The notes: generated by a model not told the origin, from the letters alone. 64,000 bases of DNA from JAXMEQ01 sp046348225 (GCA_046348225.1 JAXMEQ010000010.1:106117-170116), one strand, 5' to 3'. Shown: positions 37,808-47,217, counted from the first letter of the stretch. Made by a program: numbers and translations.

Positions 37808-38724
37808 ACCTGCGCTTCGTCGAGGCTTTTTACTGGGTGGCATCGCTCAAGAGTGTGACGCGCGCGGCGGAGAAGCTGTTTCTTACGCAGTCGGCCATGT
37901 CCAGCCGCATTGCAGCCCTGGAAGAAGAGCTGGGCGTGCTGCTGCTGGACCGGCGCGACAAGCAGTTTCGCCTGACGGTGGCCGGCACGCGCTTTTTCAC
38001 CTACGCGCAGCGTCTGCTCGAACTGCAGCGCGAGGTCAAGGCCGAGATGGGCTCGGGCACGCCACTCGCGGTGTCCATGCGCATTGGCGCCATCGAGTCG
38101 GTGCTGCATTCCTGGCTGATCCCGTGGATCGAAAAGTTGCGGGCTGACCACCCGGCACTCGAGCTGGAGCTGACGGTGGAAACCACGCCCATCCTGGTGG
38201 AGCAGGTCCAGCGCGGCACGCAGGACCTGGTGTTTGCCGCGCTGCCGGCCTCGGCCGACGGCGTTCGCAGTCGGGCCTTGCCGCCAATGGACATGGTGTT
38301 CATGGGCAACAAGCAGTTGCACCGCAAGCGCCGCTACACGCTGGCCGAGCTCGGCGAGCTGGAGATCCTGACCTTCCAGCGCGGCTCGCTGCCCCATGTG
38401 GCGCTGGTGGACCTGTTCCGCCAGGCCGGGGTGGAGCCCCGGCGCGTGCACACGATTTCATCGATCTCCGCGATGGTGCAGCTGGTGCAAGGCGGCTTCG
38501 GTGTGGCCACGCTGCCGCATCGCGCGGTGCAGCGGCTCATGACATTCCCCAACCTGAAGCAGCTGGCGTGCGACACCGCCCTGCAGCCGCTGCCCATCCA
38601 TGCGAGCTACCGGACCGACCCGTCTTCACTGGCAGTCGAGACCGTGATCAAGTCCGCTTTTGCGTACATCGACGCACAGCCTGGCGGGCGGCGTGCACCG
38701 GCAAGGCGCAGTGCTTCACGTTGA
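37804..38724 (+). CDS. LysR family transcriptional regulator
   Basis: A 306-residue LysR protein with an N-terminal winged helix (FYWVASLKSVTRAAEKLFLTQSAMSSRIAALEEELGV) and a ligand-binding domain. It is translationally coupled to the racemase gene and lies just before the cyclase/TRAP/oxoprolinase genes. A perfect palindrome (38740-38756), 98 bases before the next gene, is a likely target. The inducer is unknown; a pathway intermediate such as glutamate or 5-oxoproline is a reasonable guess. Confidence 0.9.
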   Translation: MNLRFVEAFYWVASLKSVTRAAEKLFLTQSAMSSRIAALEEELGVLLLDRRDKQFRLTVAGTRFFTYAQRLLELQREVKAEMGSGTPLAVSMRIGAIESVLHSWLIPWIEKLRADHPALELELTVETTPILVEQVQRGTQDLVFAALPASADGVRSRALPPMDMVFMGNKQLHRKRRYTLAELGELEILTFQRGSLPHVALVDLFRQAGVEPRRVHTISSISAMVQLVQGGFGVATLPHRAVQRLMTFPNLKQLACDTALQPLPIHASYRTDPSSLAVETVIKSAFAYIDAQPGGRRAPARRSASR

Positions 38725-38739
38725 CGCCCCGTTTTGAAG

Positions 38740-38756
38740 CATCGATAAAATCGATG
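38740..38756. promoter_or_regulatory. palindrome CATCGAT-AAA-ATCGATG, LysR operator candidate
   Basis: Perfect 7-base arms around three bases, 16 bases after the lysR stop and 98 before the cyclase-family start. It contains the T-N11-A form usual for LysR sites and probably controls the downstream operon. Confidence 0.6.
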
Positions 38757-38853
38757 ATGTAAGCGAAAAATTTTGAATTTGAACTGGCGCTGATCGCCCA
38801 CCACAATCCGCCCATCGTCATGCAAGTGACACATTCCGAAACAAGGAGACGCG

Positions 38854-39678
38854 GTGGGATCAGCTCTGGATTTGGCGCAGGCCGTGTTTGGCCGTGATGG
38901 CATGCAGGACGCAGCCCATGTGCGCGGCCTGATCCGCCAGGGTCTCTGGAATTCGCACACCAGCGGTCTGGCTGACGACCATGTGCAGGGCAATGTGGTC
39001 ATCCTGCCGCAGGCCGAGGCCAATGACTTCCTGCGCTACTGCCAGCGCAACCCCAAGCCGTGCCCGCTGCTGGCGGTGTCCGAGCCGGGCCAGCCGCTGC
39101 TGCCTACACTGGGTGCAGACATCAACATCTGCACCGATGTTCCGCGCTACCGGCTGTGGCGCGATGGCGAGCTGCTGGACGAGCCCAACGACATTACGGC
39201 ACTGTGGCGTGACGACCTGGTGACCTTCGTCATCGGCTGCTCGTTCAGTTTCGAACAGGCCCTGATGCAGGCGGGCCTGCCGTTGCGCCATGTGGAGCAG
39301 GGCAGGAACGTTGCCATGTACCGCACCAGCATTGCCACAGTGGCCGCCGGTGCCTTCAGCGGCCCGATGGTCGTGTCGATGCGACCCATGAAGGCGGCCG
39401 CTGTCATCCGGGCGGTGCAGGTCACTTCCCGCTTCCCTGATGTGCATGGTGCGCCGGTCCATATCGGCGATCCGTCACTGATCGGCATTGCCGACCTGCA
39501 GAAGCCCGACTACGGCGACGCAGTCGAGGTGATGCCCGATGAACTGCCGGTGTTCTGGGCTTGCGGCGTGACGCCGCAAGCTGCGATCCGGCAGGCCCGC
39601 CCCGCGTTCTGCATCACCCACGCCCCCGGGGCGATGCTGATTACCGATCTTCTCAACAACCAGCTTGCCAGCTTTTGA
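38854..39678 (+). CDS. D-glutamate cyclase family (DUF1445, putative hydro-lyase)
   Basis: A 274-residue protein of the YcsI/DUF1445 family, long annotated as putative hydro-lyase. Conserved blocks are VRGLIRQGLWNSHTSGLA, GCSFSFEQALMQAGLPLRH, VVSMRPM and HAPGAMLITDL. The same domain occurs in mammalian D-glutamate cyclase, which converts D-glutamate to 5-oxo-D-proline. The neighbouring racemase and 5-oxoprolinase make such an activity likely here. GTG start at 38854 with AAGGAGA 6 bases upstream. First gene of the dctPQM-oxoprolinase run. Confidence 0.82.
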   Translation: MGSALDLAQAVFGRDGMQDAAHVRGLIRQGLWNSHTSGLADDHVQGNVVILPQAEANDFLRYCQRNPKPCPLLAVSEPGQPLLPTLGADINICTDVPRYRLWRDGELLDEPNDITALWRDDLVTFVIGCSFSFEQALMQAGLPLRHVEQGRNVAMYRTSIATVAAGAFSGPMVVSMRPMKAAAVIRAVQVTSRFPDVHGAPVHIGDPSLIGIADLQKPDYGDAVEVMPDELPVFWACGVTPQAAIRQARPAFCITHAPGAMLITDLLNNQLASF

Positions 39679-39694
39679 ATCAAGGAGCCTCCCG

Positions 39695-40660
39695 ATGAAA
39701 AAACTCATGTTCTGCCTGTCCGCGCTCGCGGTCGCCGGTGCCGCATCGGCCCAGACCAAGTGGGACCTGCCCACTGGCTACAGTGCCAACAGCTTCCAGA
39801 CCCAGAACGTGCAGCAGTTCGCCAACGAGGTCGACCAGCTCACAGGCGGCAAGCTCAAGATCACGCTGCACCCGGGCGGTTCGCTGTACAAGGCCAATGA
39901 AATCAAGCGCGCGGTGCAGACCGGCCAGGTGCCGGCGGCCGAGTTCATCCTGTCTGGCGCGGCCAACGAGAACCCGCTGTTCGGCATTGACTCCATTCCG
40001 TTCCTGGCCACCAGCTATGCTGACTCGAAGCGGCTGTACCAGGCGGCCAAACCGGCGCAGGACAAGCTGCTGGCATCGCAGGGCATCAAGGTGCTGTTCA
40101 CCGTGCCCTGGCCCGGCCAGTCGCTGTATTCGCTCAAGCCCATCAACACGCCGGCGGATTTTGCCGGCACCAAGATGCGCGCCTACAACCCGGCGACCAC
40201 GCGCATTGCGCAGCTGCTCAAGGCCCAGCCGGTGACCATCCAGCTCGCGGAGCTGGGCCAGGCCCTGGCCACCGGTGGCGTGCAGAACTTCCTGACCTCC
40301 AGTGCCAGCGGCGTGGAGAGCAAGCTGCATGAGCAGGTGAAGTACTTCTACCCGGTCAGCGCCTGGCTGCCGCGCAACGCCACCGTGGTGAGTCAGAAGG
40401 CATTTGATGCACTCGACAAGCCCACGCAGGAAGCCGTGCTCAAGGCCGCCGCCGCGGCCGAAGCGCGTGGCTGGGCCACCAGCGAGAAGCTGGACGGCGA
40501 GTACATCAAGGAACTGGGCGCCAAGGGCATGACCATCGCTGCGCCCTCCGACGCCGTGAAGAAAGCCCTGGCTGACATTGGCGAGACCATGACCGCCGAA
40601 TGGCTGAAGACCGCCGGCGCCGAAGGCCAGGCCGTGATCGACGCTTACCGCAAGCCGTAA
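39695..40660 (+). CDS. dctP: TRAP transporter substrate-binding protein (system 3)
   Basis: A 321-residue binding protein with signal peptide MKKLMFCLSALAVAGAASAQ and mature start TKWDLPTGYSANSF, close to the system 2 DctP. MRAYNPATTRIAQLLKAQPV contains the conserved arginine. ATG 39695 follows AAGGAG, 16 bases past the cyclase stop. A strong hairpin separates it from dctQ, which would favour excess binding protein over membrane subunits. Confidence 0.92.
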   Translation: MKKLMFCLSALAVAGAASAQTKWDLPTGYSANSFQTQNVQQFANEVDQLTGGKLKITLHPGGSLYKANEIKRAVQTGQVPAAEFILSGAANENPLFGIDSIPFLATSYADSKRLYQAAKPAQDKLLASQGIKVLFTVPWPGQSLYSLKPINTPADFAGTKMRAYNPATTRIAQLLKAQPVTIQLAELGQALATGGVQNFLTSSASGVESKLHEQVKYFYPVSAWLPRNATVVSQKAFDALDKPTQEAVLKAAAAAEARGWATSEKLDGEYIKELGAKGMTIAAPSDAVKKALADIGETMTAEWLKTAGAEGQAVIDAYRKP

Positions 40661-40670
40661 GTTGCCTCCC

Positions 40671-40708
40671 GCGGCGGGAAGCGCTTCGCTTCTTCTGCTT
40701 CCCGCCGC
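40671..40708 (+). terminator. 12-bp hairpin between dctP and dctQ
   Basis: GCGGCGGGAAGC (40671-40682) pairs perfectly with GCTTCCCGCCGC (40697-40708); CTTTTCCCTTTC follows. It can partly terminate, or protect the upstream message, giving more DctP than DctQM. Confidence 0.7.
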
Positions 40709-40750
40709 CTTTTCCCTTTCGCCAAGCTTTTTCCGAACCAGGAGCGTACG

Positions 40751-41260
40751 GTGGCCAAACTCGTCCTCAATTTCTACAAACTGCTGATGGCACTGTCGTG
40801 CCTGGCCATGGTGGCCGCCTTCGGCACCGTGCTGCTGGGCGTGATTGCCCGCGAAGTGCACTGGGAGATCGGTGGGCTGGACGCCTACGCCGGCTACGCC
40901 ATTGCCGCCGCGCTGTTCCTGGCGCTGCCCGCCACGCTCCAGCATGGCGACCATATCCGGGTGACGCTGCTGCTGGACCGGTTACCCGCCAAGCTGCGTG
41001 GTCTGCTGGAGTGGTGGTGCCTGGCGGCGGCCTTCGGCTTGTCGCTGTACATCGCCTGGTACGCCATCCGGCTGGTCTGGGTGTCGTACACCACGCACGA
41101 CATTTCGCCCGCGGCCGATGCCTCGCCGCTGTGGATTCCGCAGATCAGCATGGCGCTGGGCTGCATCGGCTTCGCGCTCTCGTTCGGCCATGCGCTCATC
41201 CGGCGCTGGAAGGGCAGCAGCTTCATTGCGGTGTCAGCAGACGCCGCCCACGTTGAATAA
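40751..41260 (+). CDS. dctQ: TRAP transporter small permease (system 3)
   Basis: A 169-residue, four-helix DctQ paralogous to the one at 35534, with LQHGDHIRVTLLLDRLPAKL after helix 2. GTG start at 40751 with AGGAGCG 7 bases upstream. 17 bases lead to dctM. Confidence 0.92.
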   Translation: MAKLVLNFYKLLMALSCLAMVAAFGTVLLGVIAREVHWEIGGLDAYAGYAIAAALFLALPATLQHGDHIRVTLLLDRLPAKLRGLLEWWCLAAAFGLSLYIAWYAIRLVWVSYTTHDISPAADASPLWIPQISMALGCIGFALSFGHALIRRWKGSSFIAVSADAAHVE

Positions 41261-41277
41261 CAACAGGACACAATACC

Positions 41278-42576
41278 ATGGACGTCGTGATTGCATTCGC
41301 CCTGATCGTGCTGCTGTTTGCAGTGCTGGGCTCGGGGCTGTGGATCGGCCTGTCGCTGCTGGCCGTGGCGCTGGTGGGCATGGAGCTGTTCACCCAGCGC
41401 CCGGTCGGCGACAGCATGATGCTGACCATCTGGGGCTCGACCTCCAGCTGGACCCTGACCGCGCTGCCACTGTTCCTGTGGATGGGCGAGATCCTGTTCC
41501 GCAGCAAGCTGTCAGACGACATGTTCAAGGGGCTGGCGCCCTGGCTGGACCGCCTGCCGGGCCGGTTGCTGCACACCAATGTGGTCGGCTGCACCATCTT
41601 CGCGGCCATATCGGGTTCGAGCGCCGCCACCTGCGCCACCATTGGCAAGATCACGCTGCCGGAGCTGAAGAAGCGCGGCTACCCGGATGACATTTCCATC
41701 GGCACACTGGCCGGTGCCGGCACGCTGGGCCTGCTGATTCCGCCGTCGATCATCATGATCGTCTATGGCGTGGCCGCCAACGTGTCGATCGCCAAGCTGT
41801 TCCTGGCTGGCGTCATCCCGGGCCTGATGCTGGCCGGGTTGTTCATGGGCTACATCATCGTCTGGGCGCTGCTCAACCCGGGCAAGGTGCCCGCCGCCGA
41901 CGCGGCCATGAGCTTTGGCCAGAAGGTTTATGCATCGCGCCACCTGATTCCGGTGGTGTCCCTGATCGCGCTGGTGCTGGGCGGCATCTACAGCGGCATC
42001 GCCACCGCCACGGAGGCCGCCGCGCTGGGTGTGGGCGGGGCGTTGATTCTCGCGAAGATTGAAGGCTCACTCGACTGGGCGCGCTTCAAGGACGGCCTGA
42101 TCGCCGCCTGCCGGGTGTACTGCATGATCGGCCTGATCCTCGCGGGTGCCGCGTTCCTCACGCTGGCCATGGGGTTCATCGGCCTGCCGCGGCACCTGGC
42201 CGAGTTCATCGGTGCGCTGCACCTCTCGCCCTTCGCGCTGATGCTGCTGCTCATTGTGTTCTTCATCATCCTGGGCTGCTTCCTGGACGGCATCTCGATG
42301 GTGGTGCTGACCATTGCGGTGCTGCTGCCCACGGTGGAAGCGGCCGGCTTCGACCTGATCTGGTTCGGCATCTTCATCGTGCTGGTGGTCGAGATGGCGC
42401 AGATCACGCCGCCGGTGGGCTTCAACCTGTTCGTGCTGCAGGGTCTTACCAAACGCGAGGTGACCTGGATCGCCCGCACCGCCATGCCGCTGTTCTTCCT
42501 GATGATCGCGGCCGTGTTCATGACCTACTTCTTCCCCGACGTGGTTTTGTGGCTGCCACGCCAGATGCAGGGTTGA
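41278..42576 (+). CDS. dctM: TRAP transporter large permease (system 3)
   Basis: A 432-residue, twelve-helix DctM. It has LTALPLFLWMGEILFR, GSSAATCATIGKITLPEL, GLLIPPSIIMIVYG, GIATATEAAALGVG and CFLDGISMVVLT, nearly identical in pattern to the permease at 34240. It is followed by a second binding-protein gene after 27 bases, so this permease may serve two binding proteins. Confidence 0.92.
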   Translation: MDVVIAFALIVLLFAVLGSGLWIGLSLLAVALVGMELFTQRPVGDSMMLTIWGSTSSWTLTALPLFLWMGEILFRSKLSDDMFKGLAPWLDRLPGRLLHTNVVGCTIFAAISGSSAATCATIGKITLPELKKRGYPDDISIGTLAGAGTLGLLIPPSIIMIVYGVAANVSIAKLFLAGVIPGLMLAGLFMGYIIVWALLNPGKVPAADAAMSFGQKVYASRHLIPVVSLIALVLGGIYSGIATATEAAALGVGGALILAKIEGSLDWARFKDGLIAACRVYCMIGLILAGAAFLTLAMGFIGLPRHLAEFIGALHLSPFALMLLLIVFFIILGCFLDGISMVVLTIAVLLPTVEAAGFDLIWFGIFIVLVVEMAQITPPVGFNLFVLQGLTKREVTWIARTAMPLFFLMIAAVFMTYFFPDVVLWLPRQMQG

Positions 42577-42603
42577 GCCACTCCCCCCGAACACCAGTTC
42601 ACC

Positions 42604-43566
42604 ATGAAGATCCTATTGATGGCCGCCCTCGCCGCGGCTTCGGTTGCCCACGCCCAGACCAGCTGGAAACTCGCCACCGGCTACCGGGCCGAATCGTTCC
42701 ACACGCAGAACATCATGCAGTTCGCGAAAGACGTGGAGCAGGCCAGCGCGGGTGCCTTGCGCATCGAAGTCAAGCCCAACAACGAGCTGTTCAAGCTCAA
42801 CGACATCCGCCAGGCGGTACAGGATGGCAAGGCTCAGGCAGGCGAGACCATCATGACCAGCATGGTCAAGGACATCCCGATCGCAGGAGCGGACGCCATT
42901 CCCTTCGTTGTGAGCAGCTACGAAGACGCCAAACGCATGTGGGACCTGCAACGCCCGCTGATCGACAAGCACTTTGCAGAGCGTGGCCTCAAGGCACTGT
43001 ATGCAGTGCCGTGGCCGCCGCAGGGCCTGTATGCCGGCGCGCCGGTTCGCTCGTCGGCGGACTTCAAGGGAACCCGCATGCGGACCTACAACCAGTCCAC
43101 CATCCGCATCGCCGAGATGCTGGGCGCCACGCCGGTGGACGTGCCGATGGTCGAGGTGAACAAGGCCCTGGCCAGCGGCAAGATGGACAACATGATCACC
43201 TCCGCCGTGACCGGGGTGGAAAACCAGGTCTGGGGCCAGATCAAGCATTACTATGAAATCAATGCCTGGTTCCCGAAGAACATCGTGTTTGTGAACAAGG
43301 CGGCGTTTGACGCGCTCAAGCCGGCGACCCAGCAGGCGGTGCTCAAGTCAGCCCAGGAGGCCGAGACGCGCGGCTGGGCGATGAGCCGCGACGTGGCGGC
43401 CGGCTCCACCGGCGAACTCAAGGCCAGGGGCATGAAAGTGGACCGCATCCCCGCCGACTTCGAGGCTGAACTCAAGCGCATGGGGGAAAAATTCTCCCGC
43501 GAATGGGTACGATCTGTCGGGAACGAGGCCAACAACATCTTTGTGCCGTACTACATCCAACGTTAA
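42604..43566 (+). CDS. dctP: orphan TRAP substrate-binding protein
   Basis: A 320-residue binding protein with a short signal peptide (MKILLMAALAAASVAHAQ) and mature start TSWKLATGYRAESFHTQNI. It aligns with the other two DctP proteins but has no DctQM of its own. It sits between dctM and the oxoprolinase gene, whose ATG is 11 bases after its stop, so it is likely specific for the oxoprolinase substrate and shares the system 3 permease. TMRTYNQSTIRIAEMLGATPV is the ligand-arginine region. Confidence 0.9.
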   Translation: MKILLMAALAAASVAHAQTSWKLATGYRAESFHTQNIMQFAKDVEQASAGALRIEVKPNNELFKLNDIRQAVQDGKAQAGETIMTSMVKDIPIAGADAIPFVVSSYEDAKRMWDLQRPLIDKHFAERGLKALYAVPWPPQGLYAGAPVRSSADFKGTRMRTYNQSTIRIAEMLGATPVDVPMVEVNKALASGKMDNMITSAVTGVENQVWGQIKHYYEINAWFPKNIVFVNKAAFDALKPATQQAVLKSAQEAETRGWAMSRDVAAGSTGELKARGMKVDRIPADFEAELKRMGEKFSREWVRSVGNEANNIFVPYYIQR

Positions 43567-43577
43567 GCTCACGCACC

Positions 43578-46500
43578 ATGCAAGACAACGCTTCCACCCC
43601 CGCCACGAACCCTGCGGGCACCCGCTGGCAATTCTGGATTGACCGCGGCGGCACCTTCACCGACATCGTGGCCAAGCGGCCCGACGGCACGCTCACCACC
43701 CACAAGCTGCTGAGCGAGAACCCCGAGCAGTACAAGGATGCCGCCGTCGCCGGCATCCGCCACCTGCTGGGGCTGAAGCGGGGTGAGCCGGTGACGCCGG
43801 CCCTGGTGGAGTGCGTGAAGATGGGAACCACCGTCGCCACCAACGCGCTGCTGGAGCGCAAGGGCGAACCCACGTTGCTGGTCACCACGCGGGGCTTCCG
43901 CGACGCGTTGCGCATTGCCTACCAGAACCGGCCGCGCCTGTTTGACCGCAACATCCAGCTGCCCGAGCTGCTGTACGCGGAAGTGATCGAGGCGCAGGAA
44001 CGCCTGAGCGCCCAGGGAGAAGTGCTGCACCCGCTGGACGAAGCTTCCCTGCGGGGCGACCTGCTTGCCGCGTACGGTCGGGGACTGCGCAGCGTGGCCA
44101 TCGTCTTCATGCATGGCTACCGTTACACCGAACACGAGCTGGCGGCCAAACGCATTGCACTGGAAACGGGCTTCACGCAGGTGAGCACCAGCCATGAAAC
44201 CAGCCCGATGATGAAGTTCGTGAGCCGGGGCGACACCACGGTGGTGGACGCGTACCTGTCGCCCATCCTGCGGCGCTACGTGGAGCAGGTGGCCGGCGAG
44301 ATGCCGGGCGTCAAGCTGTTCTTCATGCAGTCGTCCGGTGGCCTGACCGATGCGCACGCCTTCCACGGTAAGGACGCCATCCTTTCCGGCCCGGCGGGCG
44401 GCATTGTGGGCATGGCCCGTACCGCGGCGCTGGCGGGGCATGACAAGGTGATCGGCTTTGACATGGGGGGCACCTCCACCGATGTGAGCCATTACGCGGG
44501 CGAGTTCGAACGCGAGTTTGAAACCCAGGTGGCGGGTGTGCGCATGCGCGCGCCCATGATGAGCATCCACACCGTGGCGGCCGGTGGCGGCTCGATTCTT
44601 GAATTCGACGGTGCGCGCTTCCGCGTGGGCCCCGAGAGCGCGGGCGCCAACCCCGGCCCGGCCAGCTACCGCCGCGGCGGCCCGCTGGCGGTGACCGATG
44701 CCAACGTGATGACCGGCAAGATCCAGCCGCGCTACTTTCCCAAGGTGTTCGGCCCCAATGCCGACGAAGCGCTGAGCTTCGAGGCGGTGGAGGCCCGGTT
44801 CAACGAGCTGGCGGGCAAGACCGGCCGCAGCGCCGAGGTGGTGGCCGAGGGCTTCATCAACATCGCGGTGCAGCAGATGGCCAACGCCATCAAGAAGATT
44901 TCGGTCGCGCGCGGCTACGACGTGACGCGCTACACGCTGCAGTGCTTCGGCGGCGCGGGTGGCCAGCATGCCTGCCTGGTGGCCGACGCGCTGGGCATGA
45001 CGCGGGTGTTTGTGCACCCGCTGGCCGGCGTGCTCAGTGCGTATGGCATGGGCCTGGCCGACCAGAACGTGATCCGCGAGCAGGCGGTGGAAATGCCGCT
45101 GGCCGCCGCCTCGCTGCCGATGATTGCCGAGCGGCTGGACGCGCTGGGCGCCGCCGCGCAGGCCGAGCTGGAGCGCCAGCAGGTCAATGCCGGTGCCGTC
45201 AAGGTGCATTACCGCGTGCATGTGCGTTACGAGGGCAGCGACTCGGCGCTGGTGGTGCCCTTTGGCGACCTGGCCACCATCAAGGCCGGCTTTGAGGCGG
45301 CCTACCGCCAGCGCTTTGCCTTCCTGATGCAGGGCAAGCGCCTGGTGGTGGAGGCCGTGTCGGTGGAGGCTGTGGTGGCCGGTGATGCGCCCGCCGAGCC
45401 GCGCCACGACACCTTCGAGCCGCGCGAAGTGCCGCGCCGGGAAACGGTGCGCATGTATTCGGGTGGCCAGTGGCACGACGCGGCGCTGGTGGTGCGCGAG
45501 GACCTGCGGCCCGGCGACGTGGTGCCGGGGCCGGCCATCATTGCCGAGAAGAACGCCACCACGGTGGTGGAGCCCGGCTGGGAGGCCGAACTCACGGCGC
45601 TGGACCATCTGGTGCTGGACCGCCGCATACCGCGGGCCGCGAAGTTCGCCGTGGGGACCACGGTCGACCCGGTGCTGCTGGAGGTGTTCAACAACCTGTT
45701 CATGAACATCGCCGAGCAGATGGGCCTGCAGCTGCAGAACACGGCGTACTCCGTGAACATCAAGGAGCGGCTGGACTTCAGCTGTGCGCTGTTTGACGCC
45801 GAGGGGAACCTGATTGCCAATGCGCCGCACATGCCGGTGCACCTGGGCAGCATGGGCGAGAGCATCAAGACCGTGATCCGCGAGAACACCGGCAAGATGC
45901 AGCCGGGCGACGTGTACGTGCTGAACGACCCTTACCACGGCGGCACGCACCTGCCGGACGTGACCGTCATCACGCCGGTGTACTTGGGCGCCGCCGCGCA
46001 CGACAAGCCGCTGTTCTATGTGGGCAGCCGTGGCCACCATGCCGACATTGGTGGTACCACGCCGGGCTCGATGCCGCCGTTTTCCACGCGCATCGAGGAA
46101 GAGGGCGTGCAGATCAACAACGTGAAGCTGGTGGCCCAGGGCGTGCTGCGCGAGGCCGAGATGGTGGCGCTGCTGCAAAGCGGCCAGTACCCCAGCCGCA
46201 ACCCGCAGCAGAACATGGCCGACCTGAAGGCCCAGATCGCCGCCAATGAAAAAGGCGTGCAGGAGCTGCGCAAGATGGTCGACCAGTTTGGCCTGGACGT
46301 GGTGCAGGCCTACATGCGCCATGTGCAGGACAACGCCGAGGAGTCCGTGCGCCGCGTCATCACGCGCCTGAAGGACGGCGCCTTCACGCTGCCGCTGGAC
46401 AACGGCGCGCAGATCCAGGTGGCGATTCGTGTGGACACCCGCAAGCGCAGTGCCGAGATTGACTTCACGGGCACCAGCCCCCAGCAGACGAACAACTTCA

Positions 46501-47198
46501 ACGCGCCGACCGCCGTGTGCATGGCTGCCGTGCTGTACGTGTTCCGCACGCTGGTGGACGACGACATTCCGCTGAACGCGGGCTGCCTGAAGCCGCTCAA
46601 GGTCATCATCCCGCCCGGCTCCATGCTGAACCCCAACCCGCCGGCGTCGGTGGTGGCGGGCAATGTGGAGACGTCCACATGCATCACCAACTGCCTCTAT
46701 GGCGCACTGGGCGTGATGGCGGCCAGCCAGTGCACGATGAACAACTTCACCTTTGGCAATGCCTCGCACCAGTACTACGAAACCATTTCGGGCGGCAGTG
46801 GCGCAGGGCAGGGCTTTGATGGCACGAGCGTGGTGCAGACGCACATGACCAATTCCCGCCTGACCGACCCCGAGGTGCTGGAGTTCCGCTTCCCGGTGCG
46901 GCTGGACAGCTACGAGATCCGCCAGGGCTCGGGCGGTGCCGGGCAGTGGAAGGGCGGCAACGGCGGCATCCGGCGTGTGCGCTTCCTCGAAGACATGACG
47001 GCCAGCATTTTGTCCAACGGGCGCAAGCATGGCGCCTTCGGCATGGCCGGCGGCCAGCCCGGGCAGGTGGGTGTCAACCGCGTGGTGCGCAGCAACGGCG
47101 CGGTGGAGGAACTGGACCACATCGGCCAGGCCGAGATGAAGCCGGGCGATGTGTTTGAAATCCATACCCCGGGAGGCGGTGGCTACGGCGCCGCCTGA
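43578..47198 (+). CDS. 5-oxoprolinase (hydantoinase A/B fusion)
   Basis: A 1206-residue ATP-dependent amidohydrolase with fused hydantoinase A and B halves. The A half starts FWIDRGGTFTDIVAKRPDG and has the ATP-fold motif IGFDMGGTSTDVSHYAG near residue 295; the B half begins about residue 685 (DPVLLEVFNNLFMNIAEQMG) and includes YVLNDPYHGGTHLPDV and a C-terminal GGGGYG. The length and order match eukaryotic-type 5-oxoprolinase, which opens 5-oxo-L-proline to L-glutamate using ATP. Hydantoin or other lactams are alternatives, but the cyclase and racemase neighbours favour 5-oxoproline. Confidence 0.9.
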   Translation: MQDNASTPATNPAGTRWQFWIDRGGTFTDIVAKRPDGTLTTHKLLSENPEQYKDAAVAGIRHLLGLKRGEPVTPALVECVKMGTTVATNALLERKGEPTLLVTTRGFRDALRIAYQNRPRLFDRNIQLPELLYAEVIEAQERLSAQGEVLHPLDEASLRGDLLAAYGRGLRSVAIVFMHGYRYTEHELAAKRIALETGFTQVSTSHETSPMMKFVSRGDTTVVDAYLSPILRRYVEQVAGEMPGVKLFFMQSSGGLTDAHAFHGKDAILSGPAGGIVGMARTAALAGHDKVIGFDMGGTSTDVSHYAGEFEREFETQVAGVRMRAPMMSIHTVAAGGGSILEFDGARFRVGPESAGANPGPASYRRGGPLAVTDANVMTGKIQPRYFPKVFGPNADEALSFEAVEARFNELAGKTGRSAEVVAEGFINIAVQQMANAIKKISVARGYDVTRYTLQCFGGAGGQHACLVADALGMTRVFVHPLAGVLSAYGMGLADQNVIREQAVEMPLAAASLPMIAERLDALGAAAQAELERQQVNAGAVKVHYRVHVRYEGSDSALVVPFGDLATIKAGFEAAYRQRFAFLMQGKRLVVEAVSVEAVVAGDAPAEPRHDTFEPREVPRRETVRMYSGGQWHDAALVVREDLRPGDVVPGPAIIAEKNATTVVEPGWEAELTALDHLVLDRRIPRAAKFAVGTTVDPVLLEVFNNLFMNIAEQMGLQLQNTAYSVNIKERLDFSCALFDAEGNLIANAPHMPVHLGSMGESIKTVIRENTGKMQPGDVYVLNDPYHGGTHLPDVTVITPVYLGAAAHDKPLFYVGSRGHHADIGGTTPGSMPPFSTRIEEEGVQINNVKLVAQGVLREAEMVALLQSGQYPSRNPQQNMADLKAQIAANEKGVQELRKMVDQFGLDVVQAYMRHVQDNAEESVRRVITRLKDGAFTLPLDNGAQIQVAIRVDTRKRSAEIDFTGTSPQQTNNFNAPTAVCMAAVLYVFRTLVDDDIPLNAGCLKPLKVIIPPGSMLNPNPPASVVAGNVETSTCITNCLYGALGVMAASQCTMNNFTFGNASHQYYETISGGSGAGQGFDGTSVVQTHMTNSRLTDPEVLEFRFPVRLDSYEIRQGSGGAGQWKGGNGGIRRVRFLEDMTASILSNGRKHGAFGMAGGQPGQVGVNRVVRSNGAVEELDHIGQAEMKPGDVFEIHTPGGGGYGAA

Positions 47199-47217
47199 CC
47201 GACGTCAGGAGCTCGCC

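Noticed and set aside
43569..47165. 1198-residue open frame antisense to 5-oxoprolinase
   Set aside because: His/Arg/Gly-rich composition without domains; it is the shadow of GC-rich codons in the opposite gene.
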